The notes beneath the pieces are model-generated. The model saw only the letters and a list, made by a program, of their open reading frames with translations, ran no database searches and was not told where the DNA came from. DNA of 64,000 bases, taken from NCBI GenBank assembly GCA_951217055.1, contig OX578276.1, forward strand, positions 37,038,205 through 37,102,204. Direction: 5' to 3'. This document shows, in pieces, positions 1 through 12,869 of the stretch. Position numbers and translations under genes: made by a program. Position 1 is the first letter of the stretch, and each line of letters starts with the position of its first letter. This DNA is from Gerris lacustris. Lineage: Eukaryota; Arthropoda; Insecta; Hemiptera; Gerridae.

Positions 1-185
1 CGCAAAGTAAATCAAATAAAACATTAGAGTAATAATCAATAATATTTATTTTTAAAACTGGAAAAATCCGATAAAATATGGATCACATAAAATAAGAAAA
101 TAAATTGGTAAGGCGTGAAGTCTCACGTAAAAAGGGTTTCGTTGGTATTGTGAAAACAAAATTAGACGGAAGAGGGGGGGGGGGG

Positions 186-1196
186 AGAAAAGTTTTTTTG
201 ACAAAATGGCACCGAAAATTAAACACTATCTCTAAGTGGTATATATATTTGTAATCTACTCTTCAATACCTTTCATTTGATACCCCACTTAAAATTTAAA
301 AAAAATATTTTTTCTCGAGTGAGGTGAATTATCCGCCATCTTGGATTTCCAGTAAATCAGATCAAATTGCTAATCTTATTTTTTCTATGGCCTAGCAGAC
401 CACACATTTTGCATATTTTTCTATATTTTTAGTAACAGCGGAAATACAATTTTAGGGGGGGGGGGGACACACAAAATTTCGATGTTTTTTGACAAAATGG
501 CGCCGAAAATTAAACACTATCCCTAAGTGGTATATATATATATATGTAATCTACTCTTCAATACCTTTCATTTGATACCCTACTCAAAATTTTAAAAAAA
601 TATTTTTTCTCGAGTGACGTGGATTATCCGCCATCTTGGATTTCCAGTAAATCAGATCAAATTGCTAATCTTATTTTTTCTATGGCCCAGCAAACCACAC
701 ATTTTACATATTTTTCTTTATTTTTAGTAACAGCGGAAATACGATTTTAGGGGGGGGGGGGGACACGCAAAAATTCGATGTTTTTTGACAAAATGGCGCT
801 GAAAATTGAACACTATCCCTAAGTGGTATATATATTTGTAAACTACTCTTCAATACCTTTCATTTGATACCCCACTCAAAATTTTAAAAAAATATTTTTT
901 TTCGAGTGACATGAATTATCCGCCATCTTGGATTTCCAGTAAATCAGATCAAATTGCTAATCTTATTTTTTCTATGGCCCAGCAAACCACACTTTTTACA
1001 TATTTTTCTATATTTTTAGTAATAGCGGAAATACGATTTTAGGGGGGGGGGGGGACACGCAAAATTTCGATGTTTTTTGACAAAATGGCGCTGAAAATTA
1101 AGCACTATCCCTAAGTGGTATATATATTTCTATTCTACTCTTCAATACCTTTCATTTGATACCCCACTCAAAATTTTAAAAAAATATTTTTTTTTC
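186..1196. repeat. Tandem array of ~293-bp units
   Basis: The marker GACAAAATGGC begins at 200, 491, 787 and 1079, giving periods of 291, 296 and 292. Each unit contains a (TA)n patch, the phrase GCCATCTTGGATTTCCAG and, just before the marker, an uninterrupted run of about 12-14 G. The fourth unit is truncated near 1196. Divergence between units is only a few percent, so the amplification is fairly recent. Confidence 0.9.
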
Positions 1197-1355
1197 GCGA
1201 ATTTGATTAGCTGATAATATTGAGTTCGCTTTATTTTTCCTGTGTGCGCGTCAAAACGATCTTTTATACTGGAAAGTTTTACGTTTTTATCTCTTTTGGT
1301 TCAAAAGTTATTGGAACCGTACAGAGTGACAGACAGACACAGGAACGAAACTATA

Positions 1356-1391
1356 AGGGTTTCTTTTTTTTGGTTTTACCAACGAAACCCT
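1356..1391. repeat. Inverted motif AGGGTTTC / GAAACCCT
   Basis: After a short GACAGACAGACAC run, AGGGTTTC (1356) is followed about 20 bases later by GAAACCCT, forming a stem-loop. The arrangement matches the 3' ends of the 723-bp elements at 32.6 and 54.4 kb (AGGGTCC ... GGACCCT after GACGGACGGACAG). It resembles the end of a non-autonomous interspersed repeat. Confidence 0.5.
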
Positions 1392-1398
1392 AAAAACG

Positions 1399-2404
1399 GA
1401 CAAAACAATATTATTATTTTTTAGATGATGTAATTTCATAATAAGTGTTCGAGAAACCTGTCAGTTAAATTTGTCATTTAATATTAGTAAATATAGTAAA
1501 TATAGACATTCTATCACAGTTTTTGAATACATCAAATTTCAAGGGTTTCTATCATTTTTTATTCAGAAATCTGGACTGGCGGCACAGGTGATGTGTTTTA
1601 GCAGAAACACACTTTTTATCTCGCGCAGCTTCTAGACATTACACAAGCTAATGACAATGTTGACCTTAATATATTACATCATAAATTAATACAAATGAAC
1701 ATACCACAACAAACTGCAAATTTTATTATAAAATTAATAACTAATAGAACACTACTTTTTCGAGTCAACGGAGAAATAGTAGGAAGTAGAATAACTAGAA
1801 AAGGTATCCCACAGGGGGCTATTTTAAGCCCCCTATTATACATAATTCACACTTCAGACCTTGAAATGACAATATCCCATCCTGTAAAAATACTCCAGTT
1901 TGCCGATGATGTAATAATATACTCAATCAGTACAAAAATGATGACATGGTAAATGATCTTGGTCAAGCATTACAAGCAAGGACTAGAACTATCCCATGAA
2001 AAATCAGAATGTTGCGTTTTCACAAGAAGAAATAATCCCCAAATATACAAATAAAACGAAAAACAGTAATCAGAATTCTTGGTCTCTTCCTCGATCAAAA
2101 ACTAACATGGAAAGAACACATCAAGAATATTACCTTAAAATGTGAAAAATACCTGAACATAATGAAAATGACCTGCAACAAATCATGGGGAAGTGATCCA
2201 AAAACCATGATTACCTACATTTTATAGGGCAACAATAAGACCATGCTTACTTTGTATCACCTTTCTACGGTAACGCAAAACAATACATCACATAAAATAA
2301 GAAAAACCGACAAAACAATATTATTATTTTTTAGATGATTTAATTTCATAATAAGTGTTGGAGAAACCTGTCAGTTAAATTTGTCATTTAATATTAGTAA
2401 ATAT
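1399..2404. repeat. 96-bp direct repeats flanking a LINE relic
   Basis: Bases 1399-1494 and 2309-2404 are near-identical direct repeats (start GACAAAACAATATTATTATT). They enclose 814 bases containing the reverse-transcriptase relic. This is too long for a target-site duplication; a segmental duplication or template switch is more likely. Confidence 0.75.
1631..2275 (+). pseudogene. LINE reverse-transcriptase fragment (Jockey/CR1-like)
   Basis: Translation of 1635-1950 gives reverse-transcriptase blocks in order: an LDI-x3-NDNV block near the first catalytic aspartate, then GIPQGAILSPLLY (block B) and FADDVIIYS, the YXDD-type catalytic motif as FADD. Further blocks, including FLDQKLTWKEHI, follow after a stop and frameshifts up to about 2250. 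The endonuclease, the palm N-terminus and the thumb are absent, so this is a dead piece of a non-LTR retrotransposon. The IPQG and FADD context resembles the Jockey/CR1 group, but the clade call is tentative. Confidence 0.75.
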
Positions 2405-3544
2405 TAAAATAATCTAATAGATGTTTTGGAAACTGTTGGTTCAATCTTTTCTACTGCTATCTTATGTTAAATATAAAGTTTCTTTACAAGAACCAACAAG
2501 AAAATGAATTTGACTCATGATGACAGCTAAGAAAACATTTTTAGACATTGTTAAATATATTAATAAAATTATTCCAACATGTCTACTAGGGTGGCCCATA
2601 GCTATAGGGGTGAAAAAAAAAAGTCAGAACTTTTGAGCTCCCAATCCCTAATTTTGTTCGAATACATGAAAAAATATTCCATTAAAATTTTAGCCCGATC
2701 GGAGGTGATTAACCCGTGCCGCCGGGTCTTTGAAGTTTTATAGGAGTCAAAACTGCCAAAATTTGTAATATCACTATACTTTTTAACAATTGAGAGTAGT
2801 AAAATAACATTTAAAGGTAAATCCATACATGCTTCGTAAACTAGACATATTAAACTTATTATCCTGACCTAGAACAATCCAATTATTGGCTTGGTTCAAA
2901 ATTTAATGATTGACATATAACTTATTTTCATAAAAAAATCAATTTTTTTTTCTTCTTTTACTAACAAAATGGTGTATTATCGATAAAACATAAATATTTT
3001 GTTTGTTTCAATAACATATATTATCTTATTGTATATTGTGTACTCTAATTTAAGACTAATATTTATTATTTACTTCCAGTTATACAAAATCACCCTATCT
3101 TAAAGTAGGTAAGAGTTAATATTGCGGTATTTGTAAATAAACTAATTCAATTTTATGGTAATTCCTCTTCTGCATAGTGTTTATTGCAGAAGTAGTTGTA
3201 GTATCGGCTCCATTTTATTTATGAGATGATGTGCTCCTTTTTATAATGATGATTAAATTGAAATTTAAAATTTAGGAATATTAAATAGAAATAATTTTAC
3301 TATTCAATATATATATTTTATTTGAATTTTATAATTACTACTTTTATCAAAATAATAAAATTAAATATATATCGTATTACTAAATTATAAAAATAAAAAC
3401 ATTAAATATTGAAATTAGTCCTTAATTGTATTTCTCCGACAAGTGCCCCCCGGGGAATTGAATCAGGAACCTCTACCTCAGTAACTCGTGAAAATTGTTT
3501 AATTTTCTGCAGTTAATAGAAGTATAAAAAATATGCCAAGCGGT
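2405..3544. other. AT-rich spacer with one interspersed repeat copy
   Basis: No coding signal. Bases 2703-2794 reappear in reverse orientation at about 10828-10920, so an unclassified repeat family is present. Around 3445-3475 a GGGGAATTGAATC phrase resembles the reverse complement of a tRNA B box, but there is no tRNA structure. Confidence 0.5.
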
Positions 3545-4042
3545 CTGCTGGACCATGGGAAAAATTAAAATTTGCAATTTTAACTGATTTACTGGGAATC
3601 AATCCAATATGGCGTATAATTCCCACCACAAAAAAAATTGAAATTTTGTGTGGGGTAAGAAATTAAAGGTATTTAAGAGTAGATTACAAAAATGTATATC
3701 ACGAGTAAATTGTTTAATTTTCCACTCCTTTTATTAAAATGCCTCAAAGATTTGCGTCCCCCCCCCCTCCTTAATATAACTAGTTTTATGTTAAGGATAC
3801 CAACGAAACCCTTTTTACGTGAGACTTCACGAACAACAATTTTTTGAACTTATTTTAATTTAAATTTTTTGCAATGGTTTAGTGGAACTTGTGAGATCAA
3901 AGTTGTTGTCAAAGTGAAGTCAATTGGTTTTTTTTATTTTTTTATTTTTTTTCTTTATTTGACATTTATCTCAAACTCCGGTTTTGTGAAAGAATATTTG
4001 TGAAAATTTATTTAGTAGTTAATCACCCTCTATATATATTTG

Positions 4043-4381
4043 TAAACTGAGGATTTCTCCTTATCTTGGTCTATTGGGTACGGAATATTTTCGTTTAAAA
4101 ATTAAAGTTTAAACATGTTGAACAATTCGCTATATTTCAACCCCTTTGGGTCATTTTCAAACTTTTTACAAATTTTAATTTAATCCAGGTATTACATAAT
4201 TTAATCACAGTTCTAGTTAACAATTTTTAACACATTTCTACTTAATTCAGAATTATTACAGCTAAAATTATCGTAAGAATCTTTGTCTAAAAAGTTAATA
4301 TAATCAAACTGATGAATTTTTTAATTTTTAAACGAAAAATACCGTACCCAATAGACAAGATAAGGAGAAATCCTCAGTTTA
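4043..4381. mobile_element. Small MITE-like element with ~60-bp inverted ends
   Basis: TAAACTGAGGATTTCTCCTT at 4043 is matched in reverse complement by the sequence ending at 4381; the similarity extends inward about 60-70 bases through the CTATTGGGTACGG phrase. Total length is about 340 bp with no ORF, the size and form of a miniature inverted-repeat element. No clear target duplication beyond TA was resolved. Confidence 0.7.
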
Positions 4382-4445
4382 AAAAAAAAATTAAAATTTA
4401 TTTGTCGGGCATTGGAAATAGTTTTATTAAAAAAAAGAGGCACTC

Positions 4446-4487
4446 CTTCAGTTTGGTACCCCCCAAACGGGGGGTACCAAACTGAAG
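4446..4487. repeat. Perfect 42-bp palindrome
   Basis: CTTCAGTTTGGTACCCCCC is followed by a 4-base centre and its exact reverse complement. The same 19-base word occurs singly near 4502, 7431 and, inverted, at 9376. It looks like two element ends abutting head to head. Confidence 0.85.
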
Positions 4488-4689
4488 TAGACGTACGGGG
4501 CCGCCTCTTTCAGTTTGGTACCCCCCTATCTTTTCTTCTTTCTTTCACCTTTCTCGACCCCACACAAAAGCCCCACTGCTTTTGAACATTCGCCATGTGG
4601 CAGTACTTTAGTTTGGTACCCCCCGTTTATTGTTATTTAAATACATGTTGAATTGATATTATATATGTATAATAAACGCTATATATAAC

Positions 4690-7207
<2,518 letters not shown>

Positions 7208-7261
<54 letters not shown>

Positions 7262-7262
7262 T
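7208..7262. repeat. (AT)n microsatellite
   Basis: About 55 bases of alternating AT immediately after the Helitron CTAG end, similar to the AT tract on its other side. The Helitron may have landed inside an AT microsatellite. Confidence 0.9.
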
Positions 7263-7507
7263 ATATTATTTGGTACCCCCCGTTATATATAATGGTGTTA
7301 TATATAAATAAAATATTTACAACCTTCATAGGGGAATGTTCAAAAGCAGTGGGGCTTTTGTGTGGGGTTGAGAAAGGGGAAACAAAGAAGAAAAGATACC
7401 AAACTGAAAGAGGCTGCCCCGTACGCCTATTTCAGTTTGGTACCCCCCGTTATATATAATGGTATTATATATAAATAAAATATTTACAAGAAGAAACTTT
7501 ATTAAGT

Positions 7508-8268
7508 ATGGATGGCCTAAGAGGTATGACTTTCCGGAATGTCATACAACTTATAGATCGACTTGATGAGTGGGATTTTTTTAAATGGCTGCAAGGTAAG
7601 TTATACTTAATAATATTATTAAGTGAATTACCTGTTTTATGAAGTAGATAAATATTTTATTTTAAACATATTAAAATGCACGAACTTTATGATATTTTAT
7701 ACTGATGATAGTTTTAATTGTTACTAGGGATAGGAGTGATGGCGGAAGCTAAAGAATGTCCAGAATGTCAAAGAAAGATGACGCTCAGAGCTCCTCCCAA
7801 GGATAGAAAGTATGGAAACTGGAGGTGTACGCGAAAGAACTGCCGGAAGACGGTGGGAGCTCTGAGCGGCACTTTCTTTGACAAGGCACATCTTTCACTG
7901 CGAGAGGTATTTTGCCTCTCGCACATGTGGAGCAGAGGGAGCTACAAACACGCCGACATAATGCATGAACTAAGAAGAGACGATGGTAGCACTCTTTCGA
8001 GTGGTACCATAGTCGACTGGTTCAACTTCTTTAGGTAAAACCTAGAGGTTTTTATTTAATTCAAGTATATTGTATATATAACGATTATTTTTAAGGATTG
8101 AGTTAATAACATATTATTTTATAGGGACGTCTGCACACGTCACTTTCTGGACAATCCTATTCTTATTGGCGGGGCGGGTAATGTGGTAAGAATACAATCG
8201 AGTACAATCGTGGAAGAATTGTAAGTTGCATACAAATTGACTTAAATTGTTAGCATATAATATCTTTT

Positions 8269-8351
<83 letters not shown>

Positions 8352-9011
8352 GAAATGGATTAATGGATTGCAACTTTCATTAATGTTACAGGTCAATGAA
8401 CAATGGTATTTTGGCGGTGTAGAAAGAGGCAGTGGGCGCTGTTTCATAGCTCCTGTCGCCCAAAGAAATGCCGACACCCTGCTGAGTGTCTTATCCAAGC
8501 ATGTTTTGCCAGGTACCACAATTATCTCTGACGGGTGGGCAGCCTACGGTGGGATCGATGAATTACCAGGTAAAACTTAATTACACCTTGTAAATAATCA
8601 TCTGCCTCAAATAATTTTAAATGTTGCTAAAAGTGTGATATTCCTTTGTCCCAATGTTCAATCGACTAAATATATTTAGACAGAGTTGGTCGGATACACC
8701 ATAAATACATTTTATTTTCATTATTGTCTTACTCATAAAAATGGTTATAATTTTATTTTACAGAAGGTTACCAACATTACGTTGTTAACCATTCTGCAAA
8801 TTTCATCGATCCTTCCTCAGGCGCCCATACAAATACCATCGAGGGTACCTGGCAAAAATTCAAACATCGGCACAAGAAGGACTAAGGAACAGCGCGGTCA
8901 CTCTTCTCTTCCTACATCGCCGATTTTTTGTGGCGGAAGGAGTATCCAGAGGACAGGCTCTTTCACTTGTGGCGAGGGATAGCCAATTGGGTACAGGAGG
9001 ATAACCAATAA
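7508..9011 (+). pseudogene. Merlin (ISXO2-like) transposase, five exons, nearly intact
   Basis: Exons at about 7508-7595, 7728-8034, 8125-8220, 8392-8569 and 8764-9011 are separated by short introns with GT/AG borders. Exon 2 encodes a zinc ribbon (CPECQ ... CTRKNC) and the HLSL block. Exon 4 has EQWYFGGVERG and the second catalytic aspartate in IISDGWAAY. Exon 5 has the NHS block and the catalytic glutamate in HTNTIEGTW. The first catalytic aspartate, expected as IDES in exon 3, reads IQSS, and an in-frame TAA follows the HRHKKD segment in exon 5. The region between exons 3 and 4 also looks short. It is therefore a recently dead cut-and-paste transposase of the Merlin/IS1016 group. Confidence 0.8.
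8275..8346. repeat. (AT)n(T)n microsatellite in Merlin intron 3
   Basis: Alternating AT followed by about 30 T, lying in the intron just before the exon 4 acceptor. The reverse-strand open frame through it is an artefact. Confidence 0.9.
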
Positions 9012-9431
9012 AAATATATTAATATGTATGTAAGTGTAAATATTTATTTGATATATAAAGCTCTCTAGATTTGCAATTATTATCTGTTTCCCCCTCACAT
9101 CAGAACATGTCAAATTTGAACTTTAATTGGGGGGTACCAGTCATATCTCTCCCATTTCGGAGAAAGAAAAGATTATCATAAACAATGTATTTTTTGTAAA
9201 ATTATGTAAAATCCACTCATTATTACATTAATACTTACTGACCCCTTTCATTGGAACTTAAAGATAACCTGGGTGTTTAAATTTGTTGGACATAGTACTA
9301 ACTGCCCAACTAGGCAAGTCATTACTATTTCCGCTCATTTACCCACCCAGGTCTTCTCAAAATTGCAATGAAGTAGGGGGGTACCAAACTGAAGAAGTAC
9401 CAAAAAAAATATATATATCTTAATTGCAATA

Positions 9432-9729
9432 TGGAGTGTCTGAAAGGAATGAACACCAAGCAAGTGATGAATATTGTGGCCAAAAGCGAGGAAGATATAT
9501 TAATTTTCTTTCAAGGTAAGAGAGTACATAGTAAAAAATGTTGACATTGTAAAAACATGGTGTATTGCGATGTTTAGTATTGTTTTATTTTTTTGTTAAC
9601 AGAGATGGGGTTACTGCCCTCCGCTAGAGTGTGTCCTGAATGTCAGAGCAGGATGTCACATAGAGGAGGCGCGGGTGGAAGTGTTAGTGGCGTGTGGAGG
9701 TGTTGCAGGAAAAACTGTAGGAAGTCTAT

Positions 9730-9795
<66 letters not shown>

Positions 9796-10590
9796 AACCT
9801 GGTTCGCTAAATCCCACCTCTCACTTGGTGACATCTTCTATTTGTCTTGCCTGTGGACGCGTCAGACACACAAAGTGGAGGAGATCCAATTTGATCTTAA
9901 AAGAGAAGATGGTTCCACAGTTTCTCAAAGACCATCGTCGACTGGCAAAATATTTTTAGAGAGGTCTGCGTCCGCCATTTTAAAAGAAACCCCATTATTA
10001 TTATGGACCAGGCCACATCATTGAAATCGACGAAACCGTAATCAGTCGTCGAAAATATCATAGAGGTCGTCCTGCGGTAGCCCAGTGGTATTTTGGAGGG
10101 GTAGAGCGAGGAAATGGACGGTGTTCATTGTTCCTGTGTAGAGACGCGGCGCGGCGACTCTATTGGCAGTTTTGAGGGCTCATGTTATGCCGGGATCTAC
10201 GATAATTTCTGGCGAGCCTACATTGATATCAATGAACTACCTGGTAATTTACTGTTCTTTTCACGTTTACTTTATATTATTGACCTAATGACAAAAATGA
10301 GAAATAATTTGTATTTTGAATTGTTACAGAAGGGTATAATCATTACACGGTGAACCACAGTCGGAATTTCGTCGATCCGGTAACAGAAACCCACTCGAAC
10401 ACGATAGAATCGACATAGCAAAAATTCAAAGCGCGACACAAGGAAGAATATGGCACTGCCCGAAGCCTATTCGCCTCTTACGTTTCTGATTTTCTCTGGA
10501 GAAAGATCATCCAATGGATGACCTCTTGTATCACTTGTGGTGTAGGGTCAAACTGTGGAACCAGGAATTAGAAGCAGTAGCCCCATGAAA
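9432..10590 (+). pseudogene. Merlin transposase, copy 2, degraded
   Basis: Exon 1 (from 9432, ending in a GTAAG donor near 9515) aligns with exon 1 of copy 1 in length and position. Exon 2 starts at 9603 with CPECQSRM and a CRKNC zinc ribbon, but is interrupted by a long T run. Later pieces show IIEIDETVI with the first catalytic aspartate retained, QWYFGGVERGNG, a disrupted STIIS region lacking the second aspartate, and HSNTIEST with the glutamate retained followed by TAG in place of the expected W codon. Frameshifts occur after 9960 and near 10130. It is the same gene as copy 1 in the same orientation, more decayed and with different lesions. Confidence 0.8.
9731..9793. repeat. T63 homopolymer inside Merlin copy 2
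   Basis: About 63 consecutive T interrupt the zinc-ribbon exon. The frame happens to stay open on both sides (CRKSM before, ATWFAKSHLSL after), so translation would give a polyphenylalanine stretch. It could be an expanded short T tract or the reverse-strand poly(A) tail of a lost insertion. Confidence 0.9.
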
Positions 10591-10827
10591 AATTAAAATG
10601 AGAAGAATATATCTATTTAAAGAAGATGTTCATTTAATTTGGTATGTGATTTTACCTTATTTTAGTCTTATACTCGTACTTATACAGAAATGTCCTGAAA
10701 AAGCCTCAGGAGTCTTAATGACTTTTGGAGACATTATAACACATACACATACATACACCTTAGGGACCTTCCTAGGGCCCACTATTGCTTAGAACCGAGG
10801 GGGGTGCTAAAGTAAAAAAGTGCCCAC

Positions 10828-10920
10828 TCAATTGTTAAATAAGTATAGTGATTTTACCAATTTTAGCAATTTTGACACCTATAAAACTTCAAAGGCCCGG
10901 CGACAGGGGTTAATCACCTT
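10828..10920 (-). repeat. Interspersed repeat copy, inverted relative to 2703-2794
   Basis: About 90 bases matching the reverse complement of 2703-2794 at roughly 85-90 percent by eye, centred on CCTATAAAACTTCAAAG. The family is not identified. Confidence 0.7.
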
Positions 10921-11370
10921 CACATTTCCATTTTACCCCCCTCCTAAATGAAAATATGACAAAAACGTACTTAACAACAATTAACGTACTCTTAAAGAGA
11001 TTTCAAACGATATGCACCATGAAGGGTATCCATTACTTTGACATTTGTACCCCGTACCTCTGTGTACCAAAATTTTAATTTCGGAAAATCATGTAGGCAG
11101 TGGCCTTCACCTTGTTTGGAAGTAAAAGAGTGTAAATATTCATCAAATTAGGATAAAACTGTAGATTTGTATAAAAGACATTCTCTCATATAAATACTCT
11201 TCTTTTTATACATAGATATAGTTATATTTTCCATTTTACCCCCTCTTACCTGATAATGTGACAAAAATATGCATAACAACAATTACTGTACTCTTAAAGA
11301 GCTTTCCAACGACATGCATCTGGAAGGGTAAATACTATTTTGACTTTTGTACCCCGTACCCCCGTGTACC
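10921..11370 (-). mobile_element. Helitron fragment, reverse orientation
   Basis: The sequence is the reverse complement of the internal part of the Helitron at 4.9-7.2 kb: CATTACTTTGACATTTGTAC, the TACCCCGTACC patch and the ACTCTTAAAGAG phrase all recur, in two successive diverged copies. Both termini are missing. Confidence 0.8.
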
Positions 11371-11524
11371 AAATTTCTTTTTTCACAACCAAAATTTTCC
11401 TACATTATCATAAGCCAATAATACGCAGATCTCTTTGAAAATTCGCTCATTAAGTCAAAGTGCATGACTGGACTTTTTTAATTAATTTAATATTTTACAA
11501 TTTAACTATCTTTGTTTTTTTAGA

Positions 11525-12088
11525 CTGATGCTCCAGAAATAATATACAATGCTGCCGAGAAAATGCCTATCGATGATGAAAATGAAGTTCTGTCTGACTA
11601 GGCCAACTACATTTCTAAAGAAGGGTTTTTTTAAAAAAGAATTTTTATGGAAATCTGTGCACAAAATTTCAGCAACAGCTTGGTGGAACGGCTGTTCTTA
11701 AACAAGCCTAGCAAAATTAGCTGTAAGACTTTTGGAAATGCCTGCCACATCTGTTGCGTGCATAAGAACATTTAGCACTTATGGTGGTGTTCACACAAAA
11801 ACAATAAACAGATTGGATGTAGATAGGGCAGGAAAATTAGTTTTTATAGCTCACAATTTAAAAATATTTTCTAATGGTAAATCTCTTGATAATAACAGTA
11901 CAAATAAATTAGGGACTAATTTTAACTATCCATCCATGGCAATGGACAAACCTTCCACTTCGCATGAAGCAAGAGGTATCCTTAGTGAAACATCCCTAGC
12001 CCAAAGTGAAAATTTCTTAACTGATGATAAAGATAATTTAAATATTGAACTTATTATTTTTTTATCCCTTCTATTCAACTACTTATAA
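11525..12088 (+). pseudogene. hAT transposase C-terminal fragment
   Basis: The open frame from 11732 begins MEMPATSVACIRTFSTYGG and continues with NRLDVDRAGKLVFIAHNL. This matches the hAT dimerisation-domain pattern (L-P-x-T-S-x-x-x-E-R-x-F-S) followed by the common DRA-KLVFI block; the usual glutamate-arginine is altered to IR. Upstream, 11525-11720 carries related codons broken by a TAG and a frameshift, including an AWWNG segment typical of the preceding block. The zinc-finger and catalytic parts are absent. Confidence 0.7.
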
Positions 12089-12869
12089 CTTTTATTAAGT
12101 AATGGTAGATTCAATTTCTATTTAAAGAGATTTTAATATTTTATGTATTTAAAATCTAAGTATTCTTTGTGTTTCATTGTGTTTTATTTCAAAATTATTG
12201 TTAGTTTTTTCTTTAAATTATACATTATTGTAACAGTAATTTTATATTATAATTATTATTATGTTGTTATGTTAGTAAGTAATTTTGTTATACATATTTC
12301 TATGTCTAGATTATTTACCAAAGGATTAAGTATTATTATTTTTATATTATAGCAGTATTTCTTCAGTTTTTATTATATTATATATTTTTTCAACTTTTAA
12401 TTATTTCAAAGCCCAATTACCCTAAACATCAGTGGATAAACTGATTTGATTGTCAACCAGAGTTGTAGTATACCATTTATAAGTTGTTAGTTGTGTTACC
12501 ATACTTTGCACGATTTTGTTTATAATATCAGATATAAATAATCATTCTCAATAGTTAATCTTTTAATATAATGAATATATCTTTAACAAATTGCTTCTGA
12601 AAAAACATGAAATGTGAAAAAAACGAGGGGCTTGGTTTTTTTTTTAAAAAAAACCGACCATTTTGAAAAAAAACGAAACCTTTTTCTTTATTTACATCTC
12701 TAATGGAGATACATCTCTAATTAGAGATTACGTCTAAAAAAAGAAAATAAAATATTACAGGCTGATTTGTTCAATAATTATATTGTTTGATTACAGTTCA
12801 TTCTTGAAAATAATGTGCAAGATAGAAGTAAGGATCTGTTCTAATATTACAATAAAACTATTTATAATA
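12089..12869. other. AT-rich spacer
   Basis: Very AT-rich with only small, low-complexity open frames. Bases 12792-12830 (TTCATTCTTGAAAATAATGT) repeat a piece of the Myb/SANT element at 54889, so a small fragment of that element is present. Confidence 0.5.

Larger units (their letters stand above)
114..3831. mobile_element. Foldback-like element with 35-bp inverted ends
   Basis: Bases 114-148 and 3797-3831 are perfect reverse complements over 35 bp (outer part CGTGAAGTCTCACGTAAAAA). The left arm then holds about four ~293-bp tandem units. The right arm (3545-3790) holds one diverged copy of the same unit in inverted orientation, recognisable by its C-run, the AAATCAG-type segment and the reversed accompanying motifs. 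The interior carries a LINE relic flanked by direct repeats. No transposase belonging to the element is visible, so it is non-autonomous or a composite. Bases 1-113 are AT-rich and show nothing. The boundaries rest on the inverted ends; I could not identify a target-site duplication. Confidence 0.6.
7431..9394 (+). mobile_element. Merlin-family DNA transposon, copy 1
   Basis: TTCAGTTTGGTACCCCCC at 7431 and its reverse complement at 9376-9394 bracket a five-exon ISXO2-like transposase gene. That arrangement suggests the pair are the terminal inverted repeats of this element (about 1.96 kb). The same word also occurs in the neighbouring inverted repeat, so the exact left boundary could be shared. 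No clean target-site duplication was seen. Confidence 0.55.

Noticed and set aside
186..1196. CRISPR-like array
   Set aside because: Units are ~293 bp with no short spacer/repeat alternation, and the DNA is eukaryotic.
7718..9011. Bacterial insertion sequence or contamination (ISXO2-like)
   Set aside because: The gene has spliceosomal introns with conserved positions in two copies, so it is a eukaryotic Merlin element.
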